Origin: a virus
Length of the DNA stretch: 37,552 nt
Strand: one strand, 5' to 3'
Virus record (IMG/VR): IMGVR_UViG_3300033999_000356
Coordinates: 1 to 37,552 of that record
The notes beneath the pieces are model-generated. The model was not told where the DNA came from and ran no database searches. It saw nothing but the letters and a program-made list of their open reading frames with translations. The position numbers were made by a program, and so were the translations under genes. Of the stretch, positions 15,304-20,800 are shown in pieces (position 1 is the first letter of the stretch; each line of letters opens with the position of its first letter).

Positions 15304-15865
15304 AGCATGAATAATAAACAACTTACTACTTCTTCTTTTCAGTTACCTCATATTCTCATCCTACCCCTGCACACGCGACGTGCGCACGTGCGTACGCGCG
15401 CGAGGCGTGATGTGGTGGCAACGGGTCCTTCCCGGCCAATCCCCCTCCGAAGAGGCGTGCGGGAACGCCTCCGAACGTAGCCAGAGTTGCTTTTCGCGGT
15501 CAGAACTTCGACGGAGCAGGTCAGGCATGAAGATCGAGCTTTGGGAACTGGGCTGCGTGCGGCCCTACGACGCGGAACAACACGACAGGCCGCACCCGGG
15601 GGCCTCGGGGCCGCGCGATTCGAGGAACCTGCCGCCCCGGTCCATAGGTGGCAACCTGGCGGAACTTGGCCCGGAGGGGAGGCGTGCTTCCGCCGCAACG
15701 GTGCCAGGCAGGGAATCCGTGGGACGCCTCTGGAGGGGATGCGTCGTGAGAGGGCAAGGCCCGGCCGGGCAAGGCAAGGCGAGGCCAGGCGCGGCTGGGC
15801 AAGGCAGGCCGGGCGGGACGCACGGTTCCGCCCGGCCTTGGAAGACAAACGCGAAGGAGTCGCCC
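15304..15865. other. 562-bp repeat-rich non-coding region, candidate replication origin
   Basis: The stretch starts with an AT-rich tract (15304-15360), unusual here. Next comes a perfect alternating purine/pyrimidine run of 25 bases (15378-15402), containing the palindrome ACGTGCGCACGT (15378-15389). GAGGCGTG follows three times (15402, 15452, 15679) and ACGCCTC twice (15465, 15724), making a perfect hairpin at 15452-15471. A remnant-like ORF start lies at 15527, and a GGCAAGGC-rich low-complexity segment at 15755-15815. AT-rich DNA, a Z-DNA-prone run and iterated short repeats next to a primase gene suggest an origin. A decayed gene or a long leader of the methyltransferase gene are alternatives. 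Confidence 0.5.
15527..15865 (+). pseudogene. Apparent remnant of a second ParB-like gene start
   Basis: ATG 15527 opens a frame continuous with the methyltransferase. Its first residues, MKIELWELGCVRPYD, closely resemble the methyltransferase start MQIEMWDIARVKEYE, but after about 20 residues the similarity ends and the translation becomes Gly/Arg/Ala-rich filler. I read this as the stub of a duplicated ParB-like domain whose body was lost or replaced by non-coding DNA. Translation from here would give a 564-aa protein; the good ribosome binding site at 15854 argues for the later start. Confidence 0.4.
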
Positions 15866-17221
15866 ATGCAGATTGAGATGTGGGACATTGCGAGGGTCAA
15901 GGAATACGAGCACAATCCGCGTTGCAACGACGGACCTCCCGTCGAGGCGGTGGCCGCCTCCATCCGGCAGTTCGGCTTCCGAGTGCCGGTCATCGTGGAA
16001 GGGGATGGGGTGCTGGTCGCAGGCCACACGCGACTGAAGGCGGCCCGAAAACTCGGCTTGTCGCAGATACCGGTCATCCGGGTCAACGACCTGACCCCCG
16101 AGCAGGTCAAGGCCTATCGCATCGCCGACAACAAGACGGCCGAGCTGGCCGAGTGGAACTACGAGCTATTGCCCATCGAGCTGGGCGAGCTGGCGAGGAT
16201 GAACTACGACCTGGGCCTGTTGGGGTTCTCGGACGAAGAGCTGGCCAAGCTCTTGGACCCCGGCGTGAAGGAGGGACTCACCGATCCCGACGAGGTGCCC
16301 GAGCCGCCCGACGAGCCGGTCACGCGGCCCGGCGATCTCTGGATTCTCGGAAACCACCGGCTGCTCTGTGGCGACGCGGGCAAGACCGAGGATGTGGACC
16401 GGCTGCTGGATGGCAACCCGGTGCATCTGGTGAATACGGACCCGCCCTACAACGTGCGGGTGGAACCCCGCTCGAACAACGCCATCGCGGCCGGCTTGAG
16501 CTCGTATCCTTCAGCCGAAGAGCTGCACGGTGGGCGCAAGCGGCGTGGGCACCACCAGGCGATGGACGTGGCGCGGCACCCCGAGAAGGCCCAGGCCACG
16601 CACCGCAAGCTGCGGGCCAAGGATCGGCCCCTGGAGAACGACTTCGTCTCGGATGAGGAGTTCAACCGGCTCTTGCACGCCTGGTTCGGCCAGATGGCCC
16701 GGGTGCTCTTGCCCGGGCATGCGGCCTACATCTGGGGCGGCTATGCCAACTGCGCCAACTACCCAGCGGTGCTCAAAGCGGTGGGCCTGTACTTCTCGCA
16801 GGCCATCATCTGGGTGAAAGAGCACCCGGTTCTCACGCGCAAGGATTTCATGGGCAACCATGAGTGGTGCTTCTACTGCTGGCGCGAAGGGGCGGCCCAC
16901 CGGTTCTTCGGCCCCAACAACGCGGTGGACGTGTGGAGCGTCAAGAAGGTCAACCCCAACAAGATGCTCCATCTGACCGAGAAGCCGGTCGAGCTGGCGC
17001 TGCGGGCGATCCAGTATTCGTCGCTTGCCGGCGAGAACGTGCTGGATCTGTTCGGCGGCAGCGGCAGCACGCTGATCGCGGCCGAGCAGACCGGCCGCAA
17101 GGCGTACCTGATGGAGCTCGACCCGGCCTATTGCGATGTGATCACCCAGCGCTACGAGCAGTTCACCGGCAAGAAGGCCCAGCGGATTGCAGATGGCCAC
17201 GAGCAAGAATTGCTGCCTTAG
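15866..17221 (+). CDS. ParB-like domain fused to beta-class DNA (adenine-N6 or cytosine-N4) methyltransferase
   Basis: ATG 15866 follows AAGGAG (15854-15859). Residues 1-110 form a ParB/Srx-like domain (ASIRQFGFRVPVIVEGDGVL then AGHTRLKAARKLGLSQIPVI). The methyltransferase domain follows: motif IV is NTDPPYNV (about 190-197), the variable part covers about 205-340, and motif I is DLFGGSGST (about 392-400). Motif IV before motif I defines the beta group; DPPY indicates amino-methylation of adenine or cytosine. No restriction endonuclease is adjacent, so it is probably a solitary phage methyltransferase that protects or marks phage DNA. The TAG stop (17219-17221) is odd: seven codons further a TGA at 17240-17242 would overlap the next gene by the ATGA typical of this operon. 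Confidence 0.92.
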   Translation: MQIEMWDIARVKEYEHNPRCNDGPPVEAVAASIRQFGFRVPVIVEGDGVLVAGHTRLKAARKLGLSQIPVIRVNDLTPEQVKAYRIADNKTAELAEWNYELLPIELGELARMNYDLGLLGFSDEELAKLLDPGVKEGLTDPDEVPEPPDEPVTRPGDLWILGNHRLLCGDAGKTEDVDRLLDGNPVHLVNTDPPYNVRVEPRSNNAIAAGLSSYPSAEELHGGRKRRGHHQAMDVARHPEKAQATHRKLRAKDRPLENDFVSDEEFNRLLHAWFGQMARVLLPGHAAYIWGGYANCANYPAVLKAVGLYFSQAIIWVKEHPVLTRKDFMGNHEWCFYCWREGAAHRFFGPNNAVDVWSVKKVNPNKMLHLTEKPVELALRAIQYSSLAGENVLDLFGGSGSTLIAAEQTGRKAYLMELDPAYCDVITQRYEQFTGKKAQRIADGHEQELLP

Positions 17222-17238
17222 CGGGGGGACGCTTGGCG

Positions 17239-17424
17239 ATGAGTCTCGATAAAGCTATCCGCCACAAGAAGGAGCGCCGGCGACACTATCGTGACAGCAA
17301 GCGCTTTGACGCGACGTGCCGCAATCACGGCACGTGTGACTGGTGTCGTCGCAACCGGCTTCACTCAACTGAGCGAGGCCGACAAGCTGCGACTGAGCAA
17401 ATTCGGGAGTGGGAGGCACGATGA
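17239..17424 (+). CDS. Small Cys-containing basic protein, 61 aa
   Basis: The product is short and strongly basic (MSLDKAIRHKKERRRHYRDS), with one Cys cluster TCRNHGTCDWCRRNRLH that could hold a zinc ion. I remember very similar 50-60-aa proteins (starting MSLDKAI-HGKE) as conserved hypothetical genes of planctomycete prophages. The stop overlaps the ATG of the DUF1937 gene (17421-17424). Nucleic-acid binding is plausible; the role is unknown. Confidence 0.7.
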   Translation: MSLDKAIRHKKERRRHYRDSKRFDATCRNHGTCDWCRRNRLHSTERGRQAATEQIREWEAR

Positions 17425-17774
17425 TCTAGCTTGCATCGCCCTATTCGCATCCCGACCCGGCTGTTCGACAGGAGCGTTACGAGGCCGTTTGCCAGGCCGC
17501 GGCCGAGCTGATCTCTCGGGGGCACATCGTGTTCTCGCCTGTGGCTCACAGCCACACCATTGCCACCTACGGCCTGCCTGGGGATTGGGAGTTCTGGCAG
17601 CGAACCGACAGGTGGTTTATCCGACACTGCCAGCGGCTGGTGGTGCTCACATTACCTGGCTGGCGGGAAAGCCAGGGCGTGGCAGCGGAGATGGAGATCG
17701 CTCGCGGTTTGGGTAAGCCGGTTGTGCTATTGGCCCCCGTTTCGCACCCGTGGCCCTGTGCGGCCACAGTATAG
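17421..17774 (+). pseudogene. DUF1937 protein (deoxyribosyltransferase-like fold) with TAG at codon 3
   Basis: Read from ATG 17421, which overlaps the upstream stop by ATGA, the frame is MI-stop-LASPYSHPDPAVRQER and continues open to 17774 with ISRGHIVFSPVAHSHTIATY, WEFWQRTDRWFIRHCQRLVV and GWRESQGVAAEMEIARGLGK. This is the complete DUF1937 pattern; family members begin M-I-Y-L-A-S-P-Y-S, so TAG (17427-17429) stands where Tyr is expected. DUF1937 belongs to the nucleoside 2-deoxyribosyltransferase-like superfamily, and the product could act on nucleosides. Without suppression only a fragment from a later GTG (17529) could be made. Nonsense mutation, sequencing error or amber readthrough are the options. 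Confidence 0.8.
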
Positions 17775-17831
17775 GGCCGTGGGAAGAACGGCCGGGCCAA
17801 AAGAACTCGCCACAGGGCCTAGCACAGGGCC
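17752..17831. terminator. Inverted repeats at the convergent gene junction
   Basis: GGCCCTGTG (17752-17760) can pair with CACAGGGCC at 17811-17819 or with a second copy at 17823-17831. A small hairpin CTGTG-CGGC-CACAG and GGCCGT/ACGGCC lie between. The two converging genes end here (stops at 17774 and 17819), so a bidirectional terminator without T-runs is likely. Confidence 0.5.
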
Positions 17832-18508
17832 GTTTCCGGCGGAAGCGAGACGCACTGTTGCCTGAGGAGGCCGGATTGACTGAAGTAAACCGCAGCGAAG
17901 TTGTCGTTGACCGGGCGAGGGGAGGCGGGGAGTTCGCGTGGCAGACTGGCGAAGTAGTGCCCCCGGCGGGTCGTAGCGACCGCCAGCGGCCGGCCCCGGC
18001 GGACGACGAGCATTCGCAGCGGGTTGGCCCACAGGCCCAGGATGGCCAGGCTCCCCTCGGCCTGCCTGACCGCCCAACACGCCCGCTGCAGGATCGAGCC
18101 GCCGGATTGCATCATCAAGTGGCAAAAGACCTCGCTGTCGCAGTCGCTGCGCAAGCGGAAGCGGTAGCGGCGGACCAGCGCGTCGTAGTTGCGAACCACA
18201 CCGTTGTGCACCAGCCATCCGCGGCCGGCGAAGTGGGGATGGTTGTTGCGATTTTCCTGGGGATCGCCGCGGGTTGCCCAACGGCAGTGGCCGATCATGG
18301 CTTGACAACCGCGACACAATTCCAGGTCGTCCAGGTCGTCGCTGGCCGCCCCGGGGCGTTTGAACGCGTGCAGTTGGCCGTGGGCGTCGATCCAGACCAG
18401 GCCGAAGGCGTGGCGGCCGCGGGTTTCGGTCTCCGCGGCGATCCGCCGCAGGCGGGCCAGCTCCGGCCCGCGTCCATCGGTGCTCAGGAATCCGAAGATA
18501 CCGCACAT
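17819..18508 (-). CDS. Class II glutamine amidotransferase (stand-alone GATase domain)
   Basis: The 229-aa protein starts MCGIFGFLST, so Cys2 becomes the N-terminal nucleophile after Met removal. HCRWATRG (74-81), RNNHPH (87-92), LVHNGVV (99-105) and SDCDSEV (121-127) are the glutamine-binding and oxyanion residues of Ntn-type amidotransferases. It frees ammonia from glutamine. There is no attached synthetase domain, so ammonia must go to a partner; the amidoligase encoded 400 bp upstream on the same strand is the obvious one. Stand-alone GAT-II domains next to amidoligases are known from comparative genomics of peptide and cell-wall modification clusters. The start is nine bases after, and in frame with, the TAG of the 96-aa gene. 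Confidence 0.9.
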   Translation of the reverse strand: MCGIFGFLSTDGRGPELARLRRIAAETETRGRHAFGLVWIDAHGQLHAFKRPGAASDDLDDLELCRGCQAMIGHCRWATRGDPQENRNNHPHFAGRGWLVHNGVVRNYDALVRRYRFRLRSDCDSEVFCHLMMQSGGSILQRACWAVRQAEGSLAILGLWANPLRMLVVRRGRPLAVATTRRGHYFASLPRELPASPRPVNDNFAAVYFSQSGLLRQQCVSLPPETALC

Positions 18509-18517
18509 GGTCGCCCC

Positions 18518-18808
18518 CTACTCCGCGTCGCCGGATTGCAGGCGGATCGCGTGGGATTCCAAGGTGTCTGCTACCGCAGCGAGCAAGGCCGCGTCGCGGC
18601 GGGCGGTGGCGGCAAGCTCGCGCTGGCGGATGACGGCCGAGTCGCCCAGCCGGGCATCGGCCATCTCGAACAGGCGTTCGGCCAGGCGGGCGATTTCTGC
18701 GGCCCAATCGCCCGGCGTGACATCCGCGCGGATGCCACGGGCCAGGATGGCGGCCCACTCGGTGGCGGTCAGGCGCTGGTCGGCAGCGAGTCGCTTCATG
18801 TGCGTCAT
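18518..18808 (-). CDS. Hypothetical 96-aa helical protein between amidoligase and amidotransferase
   Basis: The product is almost entirely alpha-helical and Ala-rich: RLTATEWAAILARGIRADVT, then WAAEIARLAERLFEMADARL and RDAALLAAVADTLESHAIRL. It has no Cys, membrane segment or signal peptide. A ribosome binding site (AAAGGA on the minus strand) precedes its ATG. It ends with TAG, nine bases before and in frame with the amidotransferase ATG, so the two are co-translated and would fuse on readthrough. A small scaffold or subunit joining the two enzymes is possible; no family was recognised. Confidence 0.65.
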   Translation of the reverse strand: MTHMKRLAADQRLTATEWAAILARGIRADVTPGDWAAEIARLAERLFEMADARLGDSAVIRQRELAATARRDAALLAAVADTLESHAIRLQSGDAE

Positions 18809-18904
18809 GGTTGCGATCCTTTCGTTGCTGGTGTTGGGGTTGCCTCGTCAGGCGGCCGGCACCCATCCGGCCACGACGCCCGCGTCCGTGCGTGCGTTTC
18901 GGCT

Positions 18905-19756
18905 TCAGAGCTGCGCGTCGTACTTGCGGGCCAGCCGGCGGAACTCGGCCTTGATCTGGTCCTGCGGGATGGCGTCGGAAATCCATCCGTACTGCTTGCC
19001 GCCGTGGATGCGGGCGTAGCCTGCGCCCCAGGCCAGGTAGCCCAAGAGGCGTTCCGTCTCGCTTTGGCCCGGGCCCGATTTTTTCCAGCCCCCGCTGGGG
19101 GCCTTGGGGTTCCACGTCGGCATCCGCTTGGCCGCCAGGGCCCGCTCGACCAAGCCCAGGCAGACCTGAATCCAGCCGGCGACCTTGGTGGGGTTGAGCG
19201 AGCCGGAGAAGACGCGGAACTCGACCGTGTCCTTGGTTCCGCGGGCGAGATTGGTCAGGTTCAAGGCGTGGTAGCGGTCACGGTCCAAGGCGGGCTTGGC
19301 CGACTTGTCGCTTCCGTACTTCCGCACCCCGCCGCAGTACCTGCCCCGCTCGCGGTTCTTGGTGCCGGTGATCGCGTAGAGGCCCTTTTCCAGGTAGGCG
19401 ACGATGGTGACCAGCCGGGCCAGGGCCTCGCTCGGCCAATCGCGATTCCAGCCGACATGGACGTGGACGCCGCAGGAGGCGTTGACCCGGTGGCCCTTCG
19501 ATTCCAGCGTCCGCAGGACCTCGATCACCTGGCGGATGCCTTCTTCCCCGCGGAGGACGGGGCTGACGATTTCGCACTTGTGGCCGCCGTGCCCATTGTC
19601 GATCGAGCCGTCGGCTTCGGCCTTCCAGCCGGCGGGCAGGTACGGGACCTGGATTCCGTGGCGGTAGGGGCCGATCCGCAGGCCGTGCTGGCGCACGGCG
19701 CTATCCGGGGCGATGGTTTCGATCTCGATTCCGAAGGTCAGGTCGCTTGCGTTCAT
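18905..19756 (-). CDS. Amidoligase (carboxylate-amine ligase, Amidoligase_2 family)
   Basis: The 283-aa protein begins with TFGIEIET (7-14), the acidic metal/ATP strand of the family. CEIVSPVLRGEEGIRQVIEV (61-80), SCGVHVHVGWN (94-104) and DTVEFRVFSGSLNP (about 176-190) complete the pattern of the glutamine-synthetase/gamma-glutamyl-cysteine-ligase-like fold used by predicted COOH-NH2 ligases. Such an enzyme would join a carboxylate to an amine or ammonia with ATP. An amidotransferase encoded downstream on the same strand probably provides ammonia. Substrates could be peptides, cell wall or capsid components, or small molecules; none can be deduced. The ATG at 19756 has a GAGGGG site upstream, and an operator-like repeat plus a conserved 92-nt leader lie just before it. 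Confidence 0.85.
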   Translation of the reverse strand: MNASDLTFGIEIETIAPDSAVRQHGLRIGPYRHGIQVPYLPAGWKAEADGSIDNGHGGHKCEIVSPVLRGEEGIRQVIEVLRTLESKGHRVNASCGVHVHVGWNRDWPSEALARLVTIVAYLEKGLYAITGTKNRERGRYCGGVRKYGSDKSAKPALDRDRYHALNLTNLARGTKDTVEFRVFSGSLNPTKVAGWIQVCLGLVERALAAKRMPTWNPKAPSGGWKKSGPGQSETERLLGYLAWGAGYARIHGGKQYGWISDAIPQDQIKAEFRRLARKYDAQL

Positions 19757-19773
19757 GGCGTTCCCCTCGATGG

Positions 19774-19797
19774 TATAATGTTCATGCGTACATTACA
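19774..19797 (-). promoter_or_regulatory. AT-rich inverted repeat, operator/promoter candidate for the amidoligase gene
   Basis: TATAATGT (19774-19781) and ACATTACA (19790-19797) form an 8-base inverted repeat with one mismatch around an 8-base centre. It lies 18-41 bases upstream of the amidoligase ATG on the minus strand, where a promoter would be, in otherwise GC-rich DNA. Binding by the HARE-HTH-like protein or a host regulator is possible. Confidence 0.5.
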
Positions 19798-19888
19798 CAG
19801 GAGCCATGAACGGCCAAAAACATCAAGCGGATTTCCGCCCCGGCGGGCCGGATTTTTCGGAATACTTTTGGGGCCCGGCGTAGCACCG
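19797..19888 (-). repeat. Conserved 92-nt leader element, copy 1
   Basis: On the minus strand, GCTACGCC, AAGTATTCCGA, AATCCGCTTGATG and CATGGCTCCTGT occur in this order with the same spacing as in copy 2 (20483-20574). Both copies precede a minus-strand gene. Both also encode a short frame reading RCYA--QKYSE-S----G--SA and ending in TGA, so a leader peptide is possible. Confidence 0.7.
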
Positions 19889-20000
19889 CCTAACGCTTGT
19901 GGCCGGTTGGGGAGTAACGCTTTCGGCCGGCCGGCCAGAAGATGGGGGCTCACGGCGGGCGTCGTTGTTGCCAGGCTAGGGTGCGGGTATGGCGCTGGGT

Positions 20001-20030
20001 TGGCCACGTGGGCCCCACAGTGGCCACGTG
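20001..20030. promoter_or_regulatory. Direct repeat TGGCCACGTG x2, 20-bp period
   Basis: The 10-mer TGGCCACGTG is repeated at 20001 and 20021, two helical turns apart, and each contains the palindrome CACGTG. Such spacing allows two protein dimers to bind on one face. It may be an operator for the minus-strand cassette; it could also be a chance feature. Confidence 0.35.
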
Positions 20031-20045
20031 TGGCGTCGCAGGCGG

Positions 20046-20099
20046 GGCCTTGGGCTTGTGGGCCAAGGCCAAGAGAAAACCCCGGCGGTGGGCCCGGGG
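20046..20099 (-). terminator. Tandem hairpins ending the HARE-HTH gene
   Basis: On the minus strand CCCCGG-N8-CCGGGG (20099-20080) is followed by TTTTCTCTT, a rho-independent terminator 23 bases after the stop. A second perfect hairpin GGCCTTGG/CCAAGGCC (20046-20053, 20063-20070) follows. Confidence 0.7.
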
Positions 20100-20122
20100 A
20101 TAGCCGACCGGCGCGCTTGGGT

Positions 20123-20434
20123 TTACGCCCGGGCGAACTTGCCCCGCTCGACTTTGCGGAAGCGGGACTGGGGGCCTTTGGCCGCGATTTCCCGGGCGAT
20201 GGCTGCGTAGAGCGTCCGATCGGGCGTCTTGCCGCCGGGCGAACGCCAGTAGCCCTTGGACTCGGCCGCCGCGACGATCTGCTTGGCCGTCATCGGCTGG
20301 CCTGCTTCTTCCAGCACCCGGGCAGCGGCGTCCCAGCCGCCGTGGCGGCTTACGCCGTCGATCCGCACCTGGACCAGCCGATTCGACACCTTCGCGGTGT
20401 AGACGCCGCCGACCTGCACTTCGCTTCGCTTCAT
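20123..20434 (-). CDS. HARE-HTH-like winged-helix protein
   Basis: The 103-aa protein starts at ATG 20434 behind GGAGGT. After a short beta stretch ([20 protein letters not shown]) come [20 protein letters not shown], then [35 protein letters not shown] and [10 protein letters not shown], the HARE-HTH (RpoE-delta/HB1/ASXL-type) winged-helix pattern. This domain links DNA-binding or chromatin proteins with nucleic-acid enzymes. In a phage cassette it is likely a transcription regulator, possibly of the amidoligase gene or of the divergent late genes. It is preceded by leader copy 2 and ends before two terminators. Confidence 0.8.
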   Translation of the reverse strand: MKRSEVQVGGVYTAKVSNRLVQVRIDGVSRHGGWDAAARVLEEAGQPMTAKQIVAAAESKGYWRSPGGKTPDRTLYAAIAREIAAKGPQSRFRKVERGKFARA

Positions 20435-20482
20435 GGCACACCTCCGATGGTGATGGAGCAACGGTTCGTGACACACCATCCA

Positions 20483-20574
20483 ACAGGAGCCATGTTTCGG
20501 CCAGCGCATCAAGCGGATTCTTCGCCCCATCGGATGGAATTCTCGGAATACTTCTGCGCGGAGGCGTAGCACCG
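20483..20574 (-). repeat. Conserved 92-nt leader element, copy 2
   Basis: This is the second copy of the element at 19797-19888, with the same length and the same conserved blocks (AAGTATTCCGA, AATCCGCTTGATG, CATGGCTCCTGT on the minus strand). It lies between the divergent HARE-HTH gene and the 20576 gene, so it may serve either direction. Confidence 0.7.
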
Positions 20575-20575
20575 G

Positions 20576-20800
20576 ATGACGGACACCATCGCCCAAGGAC
20601 GGCAAGCCAGCCCCCTGAGCCCCCAGGCCTTACGGCTGGAGGACTTGGCCCGGATTCTGTCGGCCGCCGGGCCGCGGCCGATCACCGTGGAATTGCTCCA
20701 AGCGGACATCGACGCCGGGGCCCCGACCAACGCCGACGGTACGCTGAACCTGGTGCATTACGTGGCTTGGGTGATAAAGGAACTTGCCGGTGGCCATTGA
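20576..20800 (+). CDS. Small conserved protein preceding the terminase
   Basis: The 74-aa protein has a helical region [19 protein letters not shown] followed by [20 protein letters not shown] and [12 protein letters not shown]. The last part reads like a short HTH or a helical hairpin. It overlaps the terminase start by 11 bases. Position and size fit a small-terminase-like or packaging accessory protein, but no clear DNA-binding motif can be named. I recall similar proteins before terminase genes in planctomycete prophages. Confidence 0.65.
   Translation: MTDTIAQGRQASPLSPQALRLEDLARILSAAGPRPITVELLQADIDAGAPTNADGTLNLVHYVAWVIKELAGGH

Larger units (their letters stand above)
19757..20122. other. 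366-bp intergenic region between amidoligase and HARE-HTH gene
   Basis: It contains, from left to right, the AT-rich operator-like repeat (19774-19797), leader copy 1 (19797-19888), a tandem repeat TGGCCACGTG at 20001-20010 and 20021-20030 exactly 20 bases apart, and two hairpins (20046-20099) that end the HARE-HTH gene. No tRNA or further gene was seen. Confidence 0.6.

Noticed and set aside
15380-15865. A longer N-terminus of the methyltransferase
   Set aside because: The residues are low-complexity apart from a short ParB-like stub, and ATG 15866 has a good ribosome binding site.
15866-17221. Restriction-modification system
   Set aside because: Only the methyltransferase is present; the adjacent genes show no endonuclease motif.
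17750-20569. A 939-codon open frame on the plus strand across the whole minus-strand block
   Set aside because: It is antisense to four well-supported genes, has no domain pattern and a composition typical of frames opposite GC-rich genes.
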